NCBI GenBank assembly: GCA_934394855.1
Contig: CAKRRH010000011.1
Coordinates: forward strand, 1 to 46,761
Direction: 5' to 3'
DNA length: 46,761 nt
Source of the DNA: an uncultured Eubacteriales bacterium
GTDB lineage: Bacteria > Bacillota > Clostridia > Oscillospirales > Acutalibacteraceae
Of this stretch, positions 6,307 to 14,632 are shown piece by piece (the first letter of the stretch is position 1; every line of letters begins with the position of its first letter). A program made the translations under genes and the position numbers. The notes beneath the pieces were generated by a model, which saw only the letters and a list, made by a program, of their open reading frames with translations, had not been told where the DNA came from and made no database searches.

Positions 6307-9000
6307 TTAGTCACGATATTCTTCCATTGTAAATGCTTCGAGAATATCGCCTTGTTTGATGTCGTTGAACTTTTCGAGTCCGATACCGCATTCAAATCCT
6401 GTTGCGACTTCCTTAACATCGTCCTTGAAGCGTCTGAGAGATTGAATATTGTCCTCTGTGATGACGATTCCGTCACGAACAACACGAATCTGTGACGAAC
6501 GGGTTACCTTGCCGTCAAGGACATAGCTTCCTGCAATTACGCCGACGCTCGAAATTTTATATACCTCTCGAACTTCGACTCTTCCGAGCTGAACCTCTCG
6601 ATATTTTGGCGCAAGCATACCCTTGATCGCCGCTTCGATTTCCTCAATGCAGTCGTAGATAATGCGATACAGACGCATATCGACGCCGTCACGCTCAGCG
6701 TTTTCTTTTGCTGTCTGATCGGGACGAACATTAAATCCGACAATGATTGCGTTTGAAGCGCCCGCAAGCATAACGTCCGATTCATTTATCGCACCGACGC
6801 CGCCATGAATAACCTTAACCTGAACCTCTTCGTTGGTGAGTTTTTCAAGCGACTGTGTGACCGCTTCGACCGAACCCTGAACATCGGCTTTGACAATGAT
6901 GTTTAGCGTCTTCATCTCACCCTGCTGGAGCTGGTCAAAGAGATTGTCAAGCGTAACCTTCTGATAGCGGTTAAATTCTTCTTCCTTCTGCTTTGTTCTG
7001 CGCTGTTCAACAAGCTCTCTTGCGAGTCGCTCGTCGGTAACTGCGTCAAAGCTGTCGCCTGCGCTCGGAACCTCGGCAAGACCCGTGATCTCAACAGGAG
7101 TTGACGGACCTGCCTCTTTAATTGCGTCACGGTGATCGTTGAGCATTACACGAACACGGCCGACCGCTGTTCCTGCAACAATGATGTCGCCCTCATGGAG
7201 CGTTCCGTTCTGAACGAGAATTGTCGCAACAGGACCTCTGCCCTTGTCAAGACGAGCTTCAATTACCGCGCCTCTTGCCATTCTGTTCGGGTTAGCTTTA
7301 AGCTCTTGCATTTCCGCAACGAGCAATACCGATTCGAGCAATTTATCAATGTTCATGCCGGTTGCAGCCGAAACAGGAACGCAAATGATGTCGCCGCCCC
7401 ATTCTTCGGGAACGAGTCCGTGCTCGGTGAGCTGCTGCAAAACTCTGTCGGGAGAAGCCGACGGTTTATCCATTTTGTTGATTGCAACGATTATCTGAAC
7501 ATTAGCCGCTTTCGCATGGTTAATTGCCTCAATCGTCTGCGGCATGATACCGTCGTCAGCCGCAACGACCAAAATCGCAATATCGGTGACCTGAGCGCCG
7601 CGCTGACGCATTGATGTAAATGCGGCGTGACCCGGAGTGTCAAGGAATGTGATATATTTATCGTTGACTTTGACCTTATATGCACCGATGTGCTGTGTAA
7701 TACCGCCTGCCTCTGTGTCTGTAACATTGGTCTTGCGGATTCTGTCAAGAAGCGATGTCTTACCGTGGTCAACATGACCCATGACAACAACGACAGGATC
7801 ACGGGGCTGAAGATCTTCTTCCTTATCCTCTGTGACATCCATGATTCGCTCTTCGATCGTAACGACAACCTCACGCTTAACCTTTGCGCCGAGCTCGGTT
7901 GCAACGATTTCGGCAGTGTCATAGTCGATTACTTCGTTAGCCGACGCCATTACGCCGAGAACCATGAGCTTTTTGATGACCTCTGCGGCGGTTTTCTTGA
8001 GTCGGGAAGCAAGCTCGCTTACCGTGATCTCATCACCGACGGTGATCTCGATCGGCTTTGCCTTGATTTTCTCAAGCTGGATTCTGCGAAGTCTGTCCGC
8101 TTCTGTCTCACGCTTGTTTGACTTGCCGCCTTTGCGATATTGCTGTGATTTCTGATGAATCTTCTGCTTCTTCTGATAATTGTCGCCATATTTTGAAGCA
8201 GGAGCGATCGTTTCATACTTTTCGTTATATTTGTCAAGATCAACGTTTGTCGAACGGGTGTCGATTCGATAGCTTTCAACCGTGTTGAACTGAATCTTGT
8301 CGTCCTTGTCCTTGAGCTGCTTTTCACGAATTCGAGTTTCCTGGCGCTTTTGAGCAGGCTTTTTCTTATCATATTCGCGACGGTGTTCGTCATTATTCTT
8401 CGCAGATGTGTTGTTCTCGGCCTTTGCCGTCTGTGCCGGAGCCTGTTTTGCACCATTATCCGTTTTGGTCTCTGCTTTGTTGTCATTATTTTTTGCAGGA
8501 GCGGCTTTTGCTTCAGCCTTGACTGTCGGCTTGCTGTCAAGAGCTTTTGCTTCATTTTGAACAGGCTTTGCAGCTGATTTATTTTCAGCCTTTGTCTCGG
8601 CCTTTGCTTTGTTCATGCCCTCGTCAAGCGCCTTTTCCTTGGCAGCTTTTCCTGCGGCGTCAATTTCCTCTTTTGATTTGCCTTCTTCGGCAGCTTTTGC
8701 TTCTGCTTTAAATCGAGCAAGCAAAGCCGCCTGTTCCGCAAGCATATCAGCCTTTGCCTTGGCCTTGTCCTCGGCACGCTTTTTCTGAGCGTCAACGCCG
8801 AGCGCAAAATATTCGTCAAAGCTTTTTACGCTGTTGCTCTGGCTCATGCTTTCAAAAATGAAATTAAGCTCGTCTTCTTTTAATGCGGTGGAAATTTTAT
8901 AATTTCCGTTTTCATCGTAATTTTTAAGAATTGCAAGTATATCCTTGGAAGCCGCGTCAAAATCCTTAGCGACATCCGATACCCTGTATTTTATCAGCAT
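6307..9000 (-). CDS. infB: Translation initiation factor IF-2
   Basis: This GTPase places initiator tRNA on the 30S subunit and promotes subunit joining. I chose the second ATG at 9000, giving 897 residues, because AAAGGA sits 8 bp before it; an ATG at 9006 overlaps too closely with that site. The N-terminus has a degenerate IF2_N-like part, then a long Ala/Lys/Glu-rich low-complexity stretch (about residues 80-300) with many KAEAKA-type repeats. A second IF2_N domain follows, then the G domain (GHVDHGKTS near residue 407, DTPGHAAF, NKMDKP) and IF2 domains II-IV. It is part of the nusA operon, as in most bacteria. Confidence 0.98.
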   Translation of the reverse strand: MLIKYRVSDVAKDFDAASKDILAILKNYDENGNYKISTALKEDELNFIFESMSQSNSVKSFDEYFALGVDAQKKRAEDKAKAKADMLAEQAALLARFKAEAKAAEEGKSKEEIDAAGKAAKEKALDEGMNKAKAETKAENKSAAKPVQNEAKALDSKPTVKAEAKAAPAKNNDNKAETKTDNGAKQAPAQTAKAENNTSAKNNDEHRREYDKKKPAQKRQETRIREKQLKDKDDKIQFNTVESYRIDTRSTNVDLDKYNEKYETIAPASKYGDNYQKKQKIHQKSQQYRKGGKSNKRETEADRLRRIQLEKIKAKPIEITVGDEITVSELASRLKKTAAEVIKKLMVLGVMASANEVIDYDTAEIVATELGAKVKREVVVTIEERIMDVTEDKEEDLQPRDPVVVVMGHVDHGKTSLLDRIRKTNVTDTEAGGITQHIGAYKVKVNDKYITFLDTPGHAAFTSMRQRGAQVTDIAILVVAADDGIMPQTIEAINHAKAANVQIIVAINKMDKPSASPDRVLQQLTEHGLVPEEWGGDIICVPVSAATGMNIDKLLESVLLVAEMQELKANPNRMARGAVIEARLDKGRGPVATILVQNGTLHEGDIIVAGTAVGRVRVMLNDHRDAIKEAGPSTPVEITGLAEVPSAGDSFDAVTDERLARELVEQRRTKQKEEEFNRYQKVTLDNLFDQLQQGEMKTLNIIVKADVQGSVEAVTQSLEKLTNEEVQVKVIHGGVGAINESDVMLAGASNAIIVGFNVRPDQTAKENAERDGVDMRLYRIIYDCIEEIEAAIKGMLAPKYREVQLGRVEVREVYKISSVGVIAGSYVLDGKVTRSSQIRVVRDGIVITEDNIQSLRRFKDDVKEVATGFECGIGLEKFNDIKQGDILEAFTMEEYRD

Positions 9001-9072
9001 ATGCATCTTCCTTTCGGGTTATCCGTAAATAGTTGTCTTATATTAAACGGATCAAAAATCCGGGTTATATAA

Positions 9073-9384
9073 TCAAACCTGCTCTTGCTCGTAAAGCTCA
9101 ATCAGGCGTTTTGCAAAGCCGCTGTCGGTCACACAGACAATGCCTGTTTTGAGTCCGACCGCAGATGTGATTTCAAACTGCGTGCGGTTGACGGTTATGA
9201 TTCTGATGTTGCTGTTTTCGGCGGCAAAAACCAAACCCCGTTTGGTCTTTTCTGATAAGTCGGACGCACAAAAGACGACCTTTGCCTTACCCGAATGTAT
9301 GCTGCCAAGCGCTTTATCATAACCAAATTCTGTTTTTGCCGCTCTTCGTGCCATTCCGAGCAGTGAAAGCAGTTTATCGTTCAT
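9073..9384 (-). CDS. ylxQ: L7Ae-family ribosomal-like protein YlxQ
   Basis: A 103-residue L7Ae/L30e/S12e-type protein (LLGMARRAAKTEFGYDKALGSI, then AKVVFCASDLSEKTKRG). The family binds kink-turn RNA. It occupies the standard slot between rnpM (ylxR) and infB in the Firmicutes nusA operon. Its exact RNA target is not established from sequence. Confidence 0.9.
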   Translation of the reverse strand: MNDKLLSLLGMARRAAKTEFGYDKALGSIHSGKAKVVFCASDLSEKTKRGLVFAAENSNIRIITVNRTQFEITSAVGLKTGIVCVTDSGFAKRLIELYEQEQV

Positions 9385-9423
9385 TATGATATGACCGTTC
9401 CTTTCAAAAATGCGGGAAAAGAT

Positions 9424-9696
9424 TTACTGATCTATCTGTTCGAGCAGCGAATCATAGACGCTGTCGGGTACATCGGTTGAAAATGTGCGGTTAAGCTTCT
9501 TTTGCTTTTTCAGCTTTTCAAAGCATTCTTTGCTGTTGCAGACATATGCGCCTCGGCCGGCGGCTTTGCCCGTTAAATCGAGCGAAATTTCGCCCTCTTT
9601 CGGTTTTACCACACGAATCAGCTCTCGCTTCGGCTTCATTTCGCCGCAGGCAATGCACATTCTCATCGGTGTTTTATGTTTTTTAGCCTGTGCCAC
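9424..9696 (-). CDS. rnpM: RnpM (YlxR), RNase P modulator
   Basis: A 90-residue DUF448 protein. It has the diagnostic RMCIACGEMKPKRELIRVV segment near the N-terminus and GRGAYVCNSKECFEK in the middle, with paired cysteines. Work on the B. subtilis homologue reported binding to RNase P RNA. That RNA gene (rnpB) is also in this window at 32799-33130. It lies in the usual place, 43 bp after nusA. Confidence 0.92.
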   Translation of the reverse strand: MAQAKKHKTPMRMCIACGEMKPKRELIRVVKPKEGEISLDLTGKAAGRGAYVCNSKECFEKLKKQKKLNRTFSTDVPDSVYDSLLEQIDQ

Positions 9697-9739
9697 CTTG
9701 AAAACCCTTTCCTTTCAGCTTTTGTCAGATAAATATTGT

Positions 9740-10843
9740 TTATGCTTCTTCCTCGGTTTCCTCTTCGCCGTAATATCCGCTTTCGGGGCGAATGTCGATC
9801 TTCCAGCCGGTGAGCTTTGCGGCAAGACGGGCGTTCTGACCCTTGTTGCCGATCGCAAGCGAAAGCTGATGATCCGGAACCGTTACTCTGCATGATTTAG
9901 CTTCTTCGTCAAGCACCTCGACGCTGACAACGGTTGCGGGTGAGAGCGCCTCGGAGATGAATGCGGAAATGTCGTCGCTGTATCTTACAATGTCGATTTT
10001 TTCGCCGCCGAGCTCGTCAACGATTGCCGCAACACGAGCGCCCTTGGGTCCGATGCAAGCGCCGATCGGGTCAACATTTTCATCTTTTGAATATACAGCC
10101 ATTTTTGTTCTTGAGCCTGCTTCTCGTGAAATTGCCTTGATCTCAACCGTGCCGTCGAAAATTTCCGGAACTTCGGTTTCAAACAAGCGTTTTACAAGAC
10201 CGGGGTGTGTGCGTGAAATCATTACCTTAGGACCTTTTTCGGTTTCACGAACATCGACAATATAAATCTTGATCATCTGATTTTCGGTGAGAATTTCACC
10301 AGGAACCTGCTCGGCTCTCGGCAAAATTGCTTCCGATTTACCGATCGTGAGCGTAACATTACCCGATTTCGGGTCAACATTAGCAACAGTCGCCGTGATA
10401 ATTTCATTATTTTTGCTCTGGAACTCCTGCAAAACGATTCCCTGTTCCGCTTCACGGATTCCCTGACGGATAACGTGCTTTGCGGTCTGCGCAACGATTC
10501 GTCCGAAATCATGAGTGTCGCGGTCAATGTCGACAAAGTCGCCGACCTGTGCCATCGGCAAATAATTTTTCGCTTCGTCAACCGTCATCTGTTCATTCGG
10601 ATTTTCAACCTCTTCGACAACCTGCTTGCGAACAAATACACGAAATGTCTGTGTTTCGACATCAATGTTGCAGTGAACAACATCGCAGCCGTCATAGTCA
10701 CGCTTTGCCGCAACTGTGATCGCCGTTGCGATCTTGTCTGCAATCGACTGAGCCGGAACGCCTTTTTCCTTCTCCATTTCGTTAAGAGCCGCAAAAAATG
10801 CCTTTGTTGAATCTGTCTTTGTGGATTTTGTTGATTTTTTCAT
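9740..10843 (-). CDS. nusA: Transcription factor NusA
   Basis: NusA binds RNA polymerase and nascent RNA and modulates pausing, termination and antitermination. The 367-residue protein has the N-terminal polymerase-binding domain (residues 1-125), an S1 domain (about 135-200, QGIVLQEFQS onward), and two KH domains (DPIGACIGPKGARV, then LAIGNKGQNARLAAKLTGWKIDI). It lacks the C-terminal acidic repeats of the E. coli protein, as is normal in Firmicutes. A short acidic tail ends the protein. It is second in the operon, 84 bp after rimP. Confidence 0.97.
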   Translation of the reverse strand: MKKSTKSTKTDSTKAFFAALNEMEKEKGVPAQSIADKIATAITVAAKRDYDGCDVVHCNIDVETQTFRVFVRKQVVEEVENPNEQMTVDEAKNYLPMAQVGDFVDIDRDTHDFGRIVAQTAKHVIRQGIREAEQGIVLQEFQSKNNEIITATVANVDPKSGNVTLTIGKSEAILPRAEQVPGEILTENQMIKIYIVDVRETEKGPKVMISRTHPGLVKRLFETEVPEIFDGTVEIKAISREAGSRTKMAVYSKDENVDPIGACIGPKGARVAAIVDELGGEKIDIVRYSDDISAFISEALSPATVVSVEVLDEEAKSCRVTVPDHQLSLAIGNKGQNARLAAKLTGWKIDIRPESGYYGEEETEEEA

Positions 10844-10927
10844 TTTACCGTATTGTTTGCCCGAGTTTCGGCAAACAAACCCTCTCTTTCAAAATATTTA
10901 TATTGTTAAGAAACTTTCGACCGCTCT

Positions 10928-11398
10928 TTAAAACAGATCAAGGTCGTCGTTTAGCTTTACTTTATTGATTTCGCCCTTTTCAAAGGATATTTCGCCGTTT
11001 TCCGTTTGGATCGTGACCGTTCCCGATTGCTCGGATTTAAGCACCCCGACAAACTCACGCTCGCCGTCTTTCGGACGAATCAGCTTGACTGTGATCTCTT
11101 CGCCGATGAATTTTGCAAAATGCTCCGGTCGTGTAAGCTCACGGCCGAGTCCCGGAGAAGATACCTCCAAATAATAGCTTTCCTTGATAGGATCGGCTTT
11201 GTCCAGAGGCTCGTCGATCGCACGGGACAAATTTTCGCAGTCGTTGATGTCGATTCCGCCGTCTTTGTCAATGAATATTCTTAAAAACCAAGCCGAGCCT
11301 TCTTTGACATAGCGAATGTCCCAAATCTCAAGTCCGAGCTCATCCGCAATCGGAGCGATAACATCATAAACCCGCTTTGCAGTACCCGAAAATTCCAT
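10928..11398 (-). CDS. rimP: Ribosome maturation factor RimP
   Basis: RimP is needed for 30S maturation. The 156-residue protein has the typical N-terminal VYDVIAPIADELGLEIWDIRYVKEG, then RIFIDKDGGIDINDCENLSRAIDEPLD, and YYLEVSSPGLGRELTRPEHF. I chose the ATG at 11398, behind AAGGAGAG; the frame stays open to 11452 but without a ribosome site there. It is the first gene of the nusA operon, with a promoter and a strong leader hairpin upstream. Confidence 0.96.
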   Translation of the reverse strand: MEFSGTAKRVYDVIAPIADELGLEIWDIRYVKEGSAWFLRIFIDKDGGIDINDCENLSRAIDEPLDKADPIKESYYLEVSSPGLGRELTRPEHFAKFIGEEITVKLIRPKDGEREFVGVLKSEQSGTVTIQTENGEISFEKGEINKVKLNDDLDLF

Positions 11399-11468
11399 TA
11401 GCGCACTCTCCTTTTTCAATTTATTCTTTGAAGCTTTGCCGTTTATAAACACAAATGCCGTATAAACG

Positions 11469-11502
11469 AAACGAAAGAGCGGTGTGTTCCGCTCTTTCGT
11501 TT
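11469..11502 (-). promoter_or_regulatory. Leader hairpin of the rimP-nusA operon
   Basis: A perfect 14-bp stem (AAACGAAAGAGCGG paired with CCGCTCTTTCGTTT) closes a 6-nt loop. It starts about 22 nt after the predicted transcript start of the minus-strand operon. It lacks a proper U-run, so it is not a standard terminator; a stability element or NusA-sensitive pause/attenuation site is possible. Confidence 0.7.
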
Positions 11503-11530
11503 AACTCCTATATCTTAATTACCATATCGC

Positions 11531-11559
11531 ATTATATCACATATAATCAAAAAATGCAA
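11531..11559 (-). promoter_or_regulatory. Promoter of the rimP-nusA-infB operon
   Basis: TTGCAT (11559-11554), 17-bp spacer, TATAAT (11536-11531) on the minus strand. No other promoter of this quality was noticed between here and ribF. Confidence 0.8.
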
Positions 11560-11608
11560 GTGTTTTTTAATATAATGTTAATTTATCCGTTTGAATGTGT
11601 GAAAAATG

Positions 11609-11637
11609 TTGAAAACCGAGCGGCTCTATTATATAAT
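11609..11637 (+). promoter_or_regulatory. Promoter of the 11678 gene
   Basis: TTGAAA (11609-11614), 17-bp spacer, TATAAT (11632-11637). It is divergent from the rimP promoter about 50 bp away. Confidence 0.75.
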
Positions 11638-11677
11638 AATGTATATTGTATCAGGAATTTTGAAAAGGAAAGACCGA

Positions 11678-12316
11678 ATGAAGAAAATTATAAATTGGTT
11701 TAAAAATTATTTCTATTATTATAAGGTTCATTTTATCATCGGCGCAATAATCGTTGCAATAGCCGGCTTTACGACCTATCAAATATGCTCAAAGGAAAAA
11801 TTTGATTATAATGTATATCTTTGTGTGAGCGAATATACGGCGTCGGGCTTTCGCAGCAGCGTAAAAGCGGCGGTTTCGCAATATGGCGAGGATCTCGACG
11901 GCGATGGCAGTGTGAACGTCCAGATAATCGATATGTCATATAACTTTTCCGACCCGAATTCCGACGAAGCCCGTTCAAAAGCGATCCTGCTTGCGGGCGA
12001 AATGAAATCGTCAAGCGGTTTTGTGTTTATATATGACGATTATTATTATGAAAAGGCATTCACGACCATGTTTGAAAAGCATGACGGACTGGAAGATAAA
12101 AACGGCACGGCGAAAGATGTCGAAAAGCTCGACTTGTCAAAATACATTAAATATGGCTTGACAGAGGCGGGGATTGACGAGAGCACCTGTCCAAAGATGT
12201 ATATATCGCTCAGACAAGAGCCTGACAAAACAAAAGACACTCATAAAACATATGAAAACGATAAGACTTTGTTTGAAAATATAATTAACAACAAGCTCAC
12301 ACAGCCTGCAAAATGA
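11678..12316 (+). CDS. Unknown membrane-anchored protein
   Basis: A 212-residue protein of a kind I do not recognise. The ATG at 11678 follows AAAAGGAA; upstream codons are not needed. Residues 1-16 are basic and aromatic (FKNYFYYYK). A single membrane helix follows (about 18-38, HFIIGAIIVAIAGFTTY), and the remaining 170 residues should face outside. That part includes an acidic DLDGDGSVNV stretch that resembles a calcium loop but stands alone. The middle (SGFVFIYDDYYYEKAF) looks like the strand-helix pattern of an alpha/beta domain. It lies 21 bp before the comM-like gene and is probably co-transcribed with it. Confidence 0.7.
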   Translation: MKKIINWFKNYFYYYKVHFIIGAIIVAIAGFTTYQICSKEKFDYNVYLCVSEYTASGFRSSVKAAVSQYGEDLDGDGSVNVQIIDMSYNFSDPNSDEARSKAILLAGEMKSSSGFVFIYDDYYYEKAFTTMFEKHDGLEDKNGTAKDVEKLDLSKYIKYGLTEAGIDESTCPKMYISLRQEPDKTKDTHKTYENDKTLFENIINNKLTQPAK

Positions 12317-12337
12317 GCTTTCGGGGGAATAGTAAAA

Positions 12338-13864
12338 ATGGTATCGCAAATTAACAGCATGGGAGTTTGGGGAATCGACGCATATTGCGTGACGGTCGAA
12401 ACAAGCGTGACTCAAGGAATGCCGTCGTTTGACATTGTCGGCTTGCCCGACGCGTCGGTCAGAGAGTCGCGCGACAGAGTAAGAAGCGCAATGAAAAATA
12501 ACGGTTTCGGCAGCACGAGCGAAAAGGTGACGGTCAACCTTGCGCCTGCCGACATCAAAAAGGTCGGTCCGATCTATGACCTTCCGATTTTGCTTTCTCT
12601 TGCAGTTGCGGAAGGCATCATCACCGCAGATTTAAGCGACAGCGTTTTTGTCGGAGAATTGTCGCTTTCCGGCGAGGTTCGCCCGGTCAGAGGCTTGCTT
12701 TCAATGGCAGTCAGGGCGCAAAAATGCGGCTATAAACGGTTTTATGTTCCAAAGGCGGTCGCAACTCAGGCGGCTGTTGTTAAGGGAATTGAGATAATGC
12801 CTGTTACAAGCGTCGAGCAGTTGATAATCCATTTAACGGGCGGCGAACAGATCGTCCCGATGAGCCACAGCGTCGATTTTGAGAGCGAAACGGCTCATTA
12901 TCTTGACTTTGCCGATGTTGCGGGTCAGGAATATGCCAAGCGTGCAATCGAAATTGCGGCGGCAGGCGGCCATAATATATTGCTGATCGGCCCTCCGGGT
13001 TCGGGCAAAAGTATGCTTGCAAAGCGGATTCCGTCAATTTTGCCCGACATGACCTTTGAAGAAGCAATTGAAACCACGACGATTCATTCGGTCGCAGGTC
13101 AGCTTTCAAACGACACGCCGATGATTACCGAGCGGCCGTTCCGTTCACCTCATCATACAGTATCCGCAGCGGCGTTGACAGGCGGCGGAACAACGCCGAT
13201 TCCGGGCGAGATTTCGCTTGCTCACAACGGAGTATTGTTTTTGGACGAATTGCCCGAATTTTCACGGCTTGCACTTGAAACCTTGCGCCAGCCGCTTGAA
13301 GACGGAGTCGTGTCGATCGCCAGAGTGTCGGGAACGCTCAGCTATCCGTGCAACACGATGTTCGTTGCGGCAATGAATCCGTGTCCGTGCGGCTATTTCG
13401 GTCACCCGACAAGAAAATGCACCTGTTCGCCGCAAGCCGTGCAACGCTATCTCGGAAGAATATCAGGTCCGCTTCTTGACCGAATGGATATTCATGTCGA
13501 AGTGCCGCCGGTGGCATATGACGAGCTGTCGTCCACACAAAAAGCCGAAAGCTCGGCGGACATCAAAATGCGCGTCAATAATGCTCGCAAAATTCAGCAA
13601 AAACGCTTTGAAAACACCAAAATCGCAAGCAATTCAAACATGACCACCGCAATGTTAAAGGAATTTTGCAAGCTCGACGGTCAGGCGTCGGATTATTTGG
13701 GTAAATCATTTGAGCGGCTTGGAATGTCGGGCAGAGCCTATGACCGGATTTTAAAGGTCGCAAGAACGATTGCCGACCTTGAGAGCGCCGATAACATAAC
13801 GAAAAGCCACATCGCCCAGGCAATCAGACTCAGAAGCCTTGACCGAAAATATTGGGGCGGTTAA
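12338..13864 (+). CDS. comM: ComM/YifB-family Mg-chelatase-like AAA ATPase
   Basis: A 508-residue protein of the YifB/ComM family. In naturally competent bacteria ComM is a hexameric helicase that extends branch migration during uptake of homologous DNA. The N-terminal ChlI domain begins INSMGVWGIDAYCVTVE and contains PSFDIVGLPDASVRESRDRV. Walker A is GPPGSGKSMLAKR near residue 217, and Walker B is GVLFLDELPEF near residue 303. A cysteine set (NPCPCGYFG and KCTC) near 348-364 may bind zinc, as in other family members. The C-terminal lid includes LSGRAYDRILKVARTIADLE-like residues. It follows the anchored unknown gene by 21 bp. Confidence 0.93.
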   Translation: MVSQINSMGVWGIDAYCVTVETSVTQGMPSFDIVGLPDASVRESRDRVRSAMKNNGFGSTSEKVTVNLAPADIKKVGPIYDLPILLSLAVAEGIITADLSDSVFVGELSLSGEVRPVRGLLSMAVRAQKCGYKRFYVPKAVATQAAVVKGIEIMPVTSVEQLIIHLTGGEQIVPMSHSVDFESETAHYLDFADVAGQEYAKRAIEIAAAGGHNILLIGPPGSGKSMLAKRIPSILPDMTFEEAIETTTIHSVAGQLSNDTPMITERPFRSPHHTVSAAALTGGGTTPIPGEISLAHNGVLFLDELPEFSRLALETLRQPLEDGVVSIARVSGTLSYPCNTMFVAAMNPCPCGYFGHPTRKCTCSPQAVQRYLGRISGPLLDRMDIHVEVPPVAYDELSSTQKAESSADIKMRVNNARKIQQKRFENTKIASNSNMTTAMLKEFCKLDGQASDYLGKSFERLGMSGRAYDRILKVARTIADLESADNITKSHIAQAIRLRSLDRKYWGG

Positions 13865-13928
13865 AAATGTATATTATCTTGCAAAATAGATAAAAATAAG
13901 AATATTACAACTAAAGGAGATATTCGCA

Positions 13929-14468
13929 ATGGAATTAAATGGTTCAAAAACCGAAGCTAATTTGATGACCGCTTTCGCAGGCGAATCACAGGCAAGAAAT
14001 AAATATACTTACTATGCGTCTGCGGCTAAAAAAGAGGGTTATCAGCAAATCGCCGCAATTTTCGAGGAAACAGCGGCAAATGAAAAAGAGCACGCAAAAA
14101 TCTGGTTCAAATTACTTCATGACGGCGCGGTTCCGGGTACTGTCGATAACCTCAAGGACGCAGCGGCAGGCGAAAATTATGAATGGACCGAGATGTATGC
14201 CGAATTTGCCAAAACCGCAAGAGAAGAGGGCTTTGACAATATTGCGATATTGTTCGAGGGCGTTGCGAAGATTGAAAAGGAACACGAGGAACGCTACAAA
14301 AAGCTGCTTGCAAATGTCGAGGGCGGAGTAGTATTTTCAAAAGAGGGCGACACAATTTGGGTATGTCGCAACTGCGGTCATGTTCATATCGGCAAGACGG
14401 CGCCGACCGTTTGCCCGGTTTGCGCTCATCCGCAAAGCTACTTCGAGTTAAAAGCTGCAAATTATTGA
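13929..14468 (+). CDS. rbr: Rubrerythrin
   Basis: A 179-residue peroxide reductase typical of anaerobes. Residues 1-140 form the diiron four-helix bundle, with ligand motifs GESQARNKY, ANEKEHAKIW and KIEKEHEERY. Residues 143-179 are a rubredoxin-like domain with CRNCG and CPVC binding one iron. It takes electrons, usually via rubredoxin or NADH-rubredoxin reductase, to reduce hydrogen peroxide to water. A strong AAAGGAGA site precedes the ATG. It stands as its own unit, with a terminator at 14483-14524. This gene supports an anaerobic lifestyle. Confidence 0.96.
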   Translation: MELNGSKTEANLMTAFAGESQARNKYTYYASAAKKEGYQQIAAIFEETAANEKEHAKIWFKLLHDGAVPGTVDNLKDAAAGENYEWTEMYAEFAKTAREEGFDNIAILFEGVAKIEKEHEERYKKLLANVEGGVVFSKEGDTIWVCRNCGHVHIGKTAPTVCPVCAHPQSYFELKAANY

Positions 14469-14482
14469 TTTTTTGACAAACG

Positions 14483-14524
14483 AGAAGCAATTTATGCAAG
14501 CAGTTAGCACAATAAATTGCTTCT
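14483..14524 (+). terminator. Rubrerythrin terminator
   Basis: AGAAGCAATTTAT pairs with ATAAATTGCTTCT around a 16-nt loop and is followed by TATTTTGTT. Confidence 0.8.
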
Positions 14525-14571
14525 TATTTTGTTGCTTATTCACAAACTTTGGCTCGATTTTTTATATCTAC

Positions 14572-14600
14572 TTGAACTTTTTGCAAAAAAGCGTTATAAT
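14572..14600 (+). promoter_or_regulatory. Promoter of the 14633 dockerin gene
   Basis: TTGAAC (14572-14577), 17-bp spacer, TATAAT (14595-14600), followed 15 bp later by GAGGAGG before the ATG. The strong promoter and ribosome site fit the codon bias of this gene. Confidence 0.8.
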
Positions 14601-14632
14601 ATCCATACTTAATTTTTGAGGAGGAAATTCCA

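Noticed and set aside
7132..7614. Plus-strand open frame of 160 codons inside infB
   Set aside because: It is the antisense shadow of the conserved GTPase domain of IF-2, with no ribosome site and an implausible composition.
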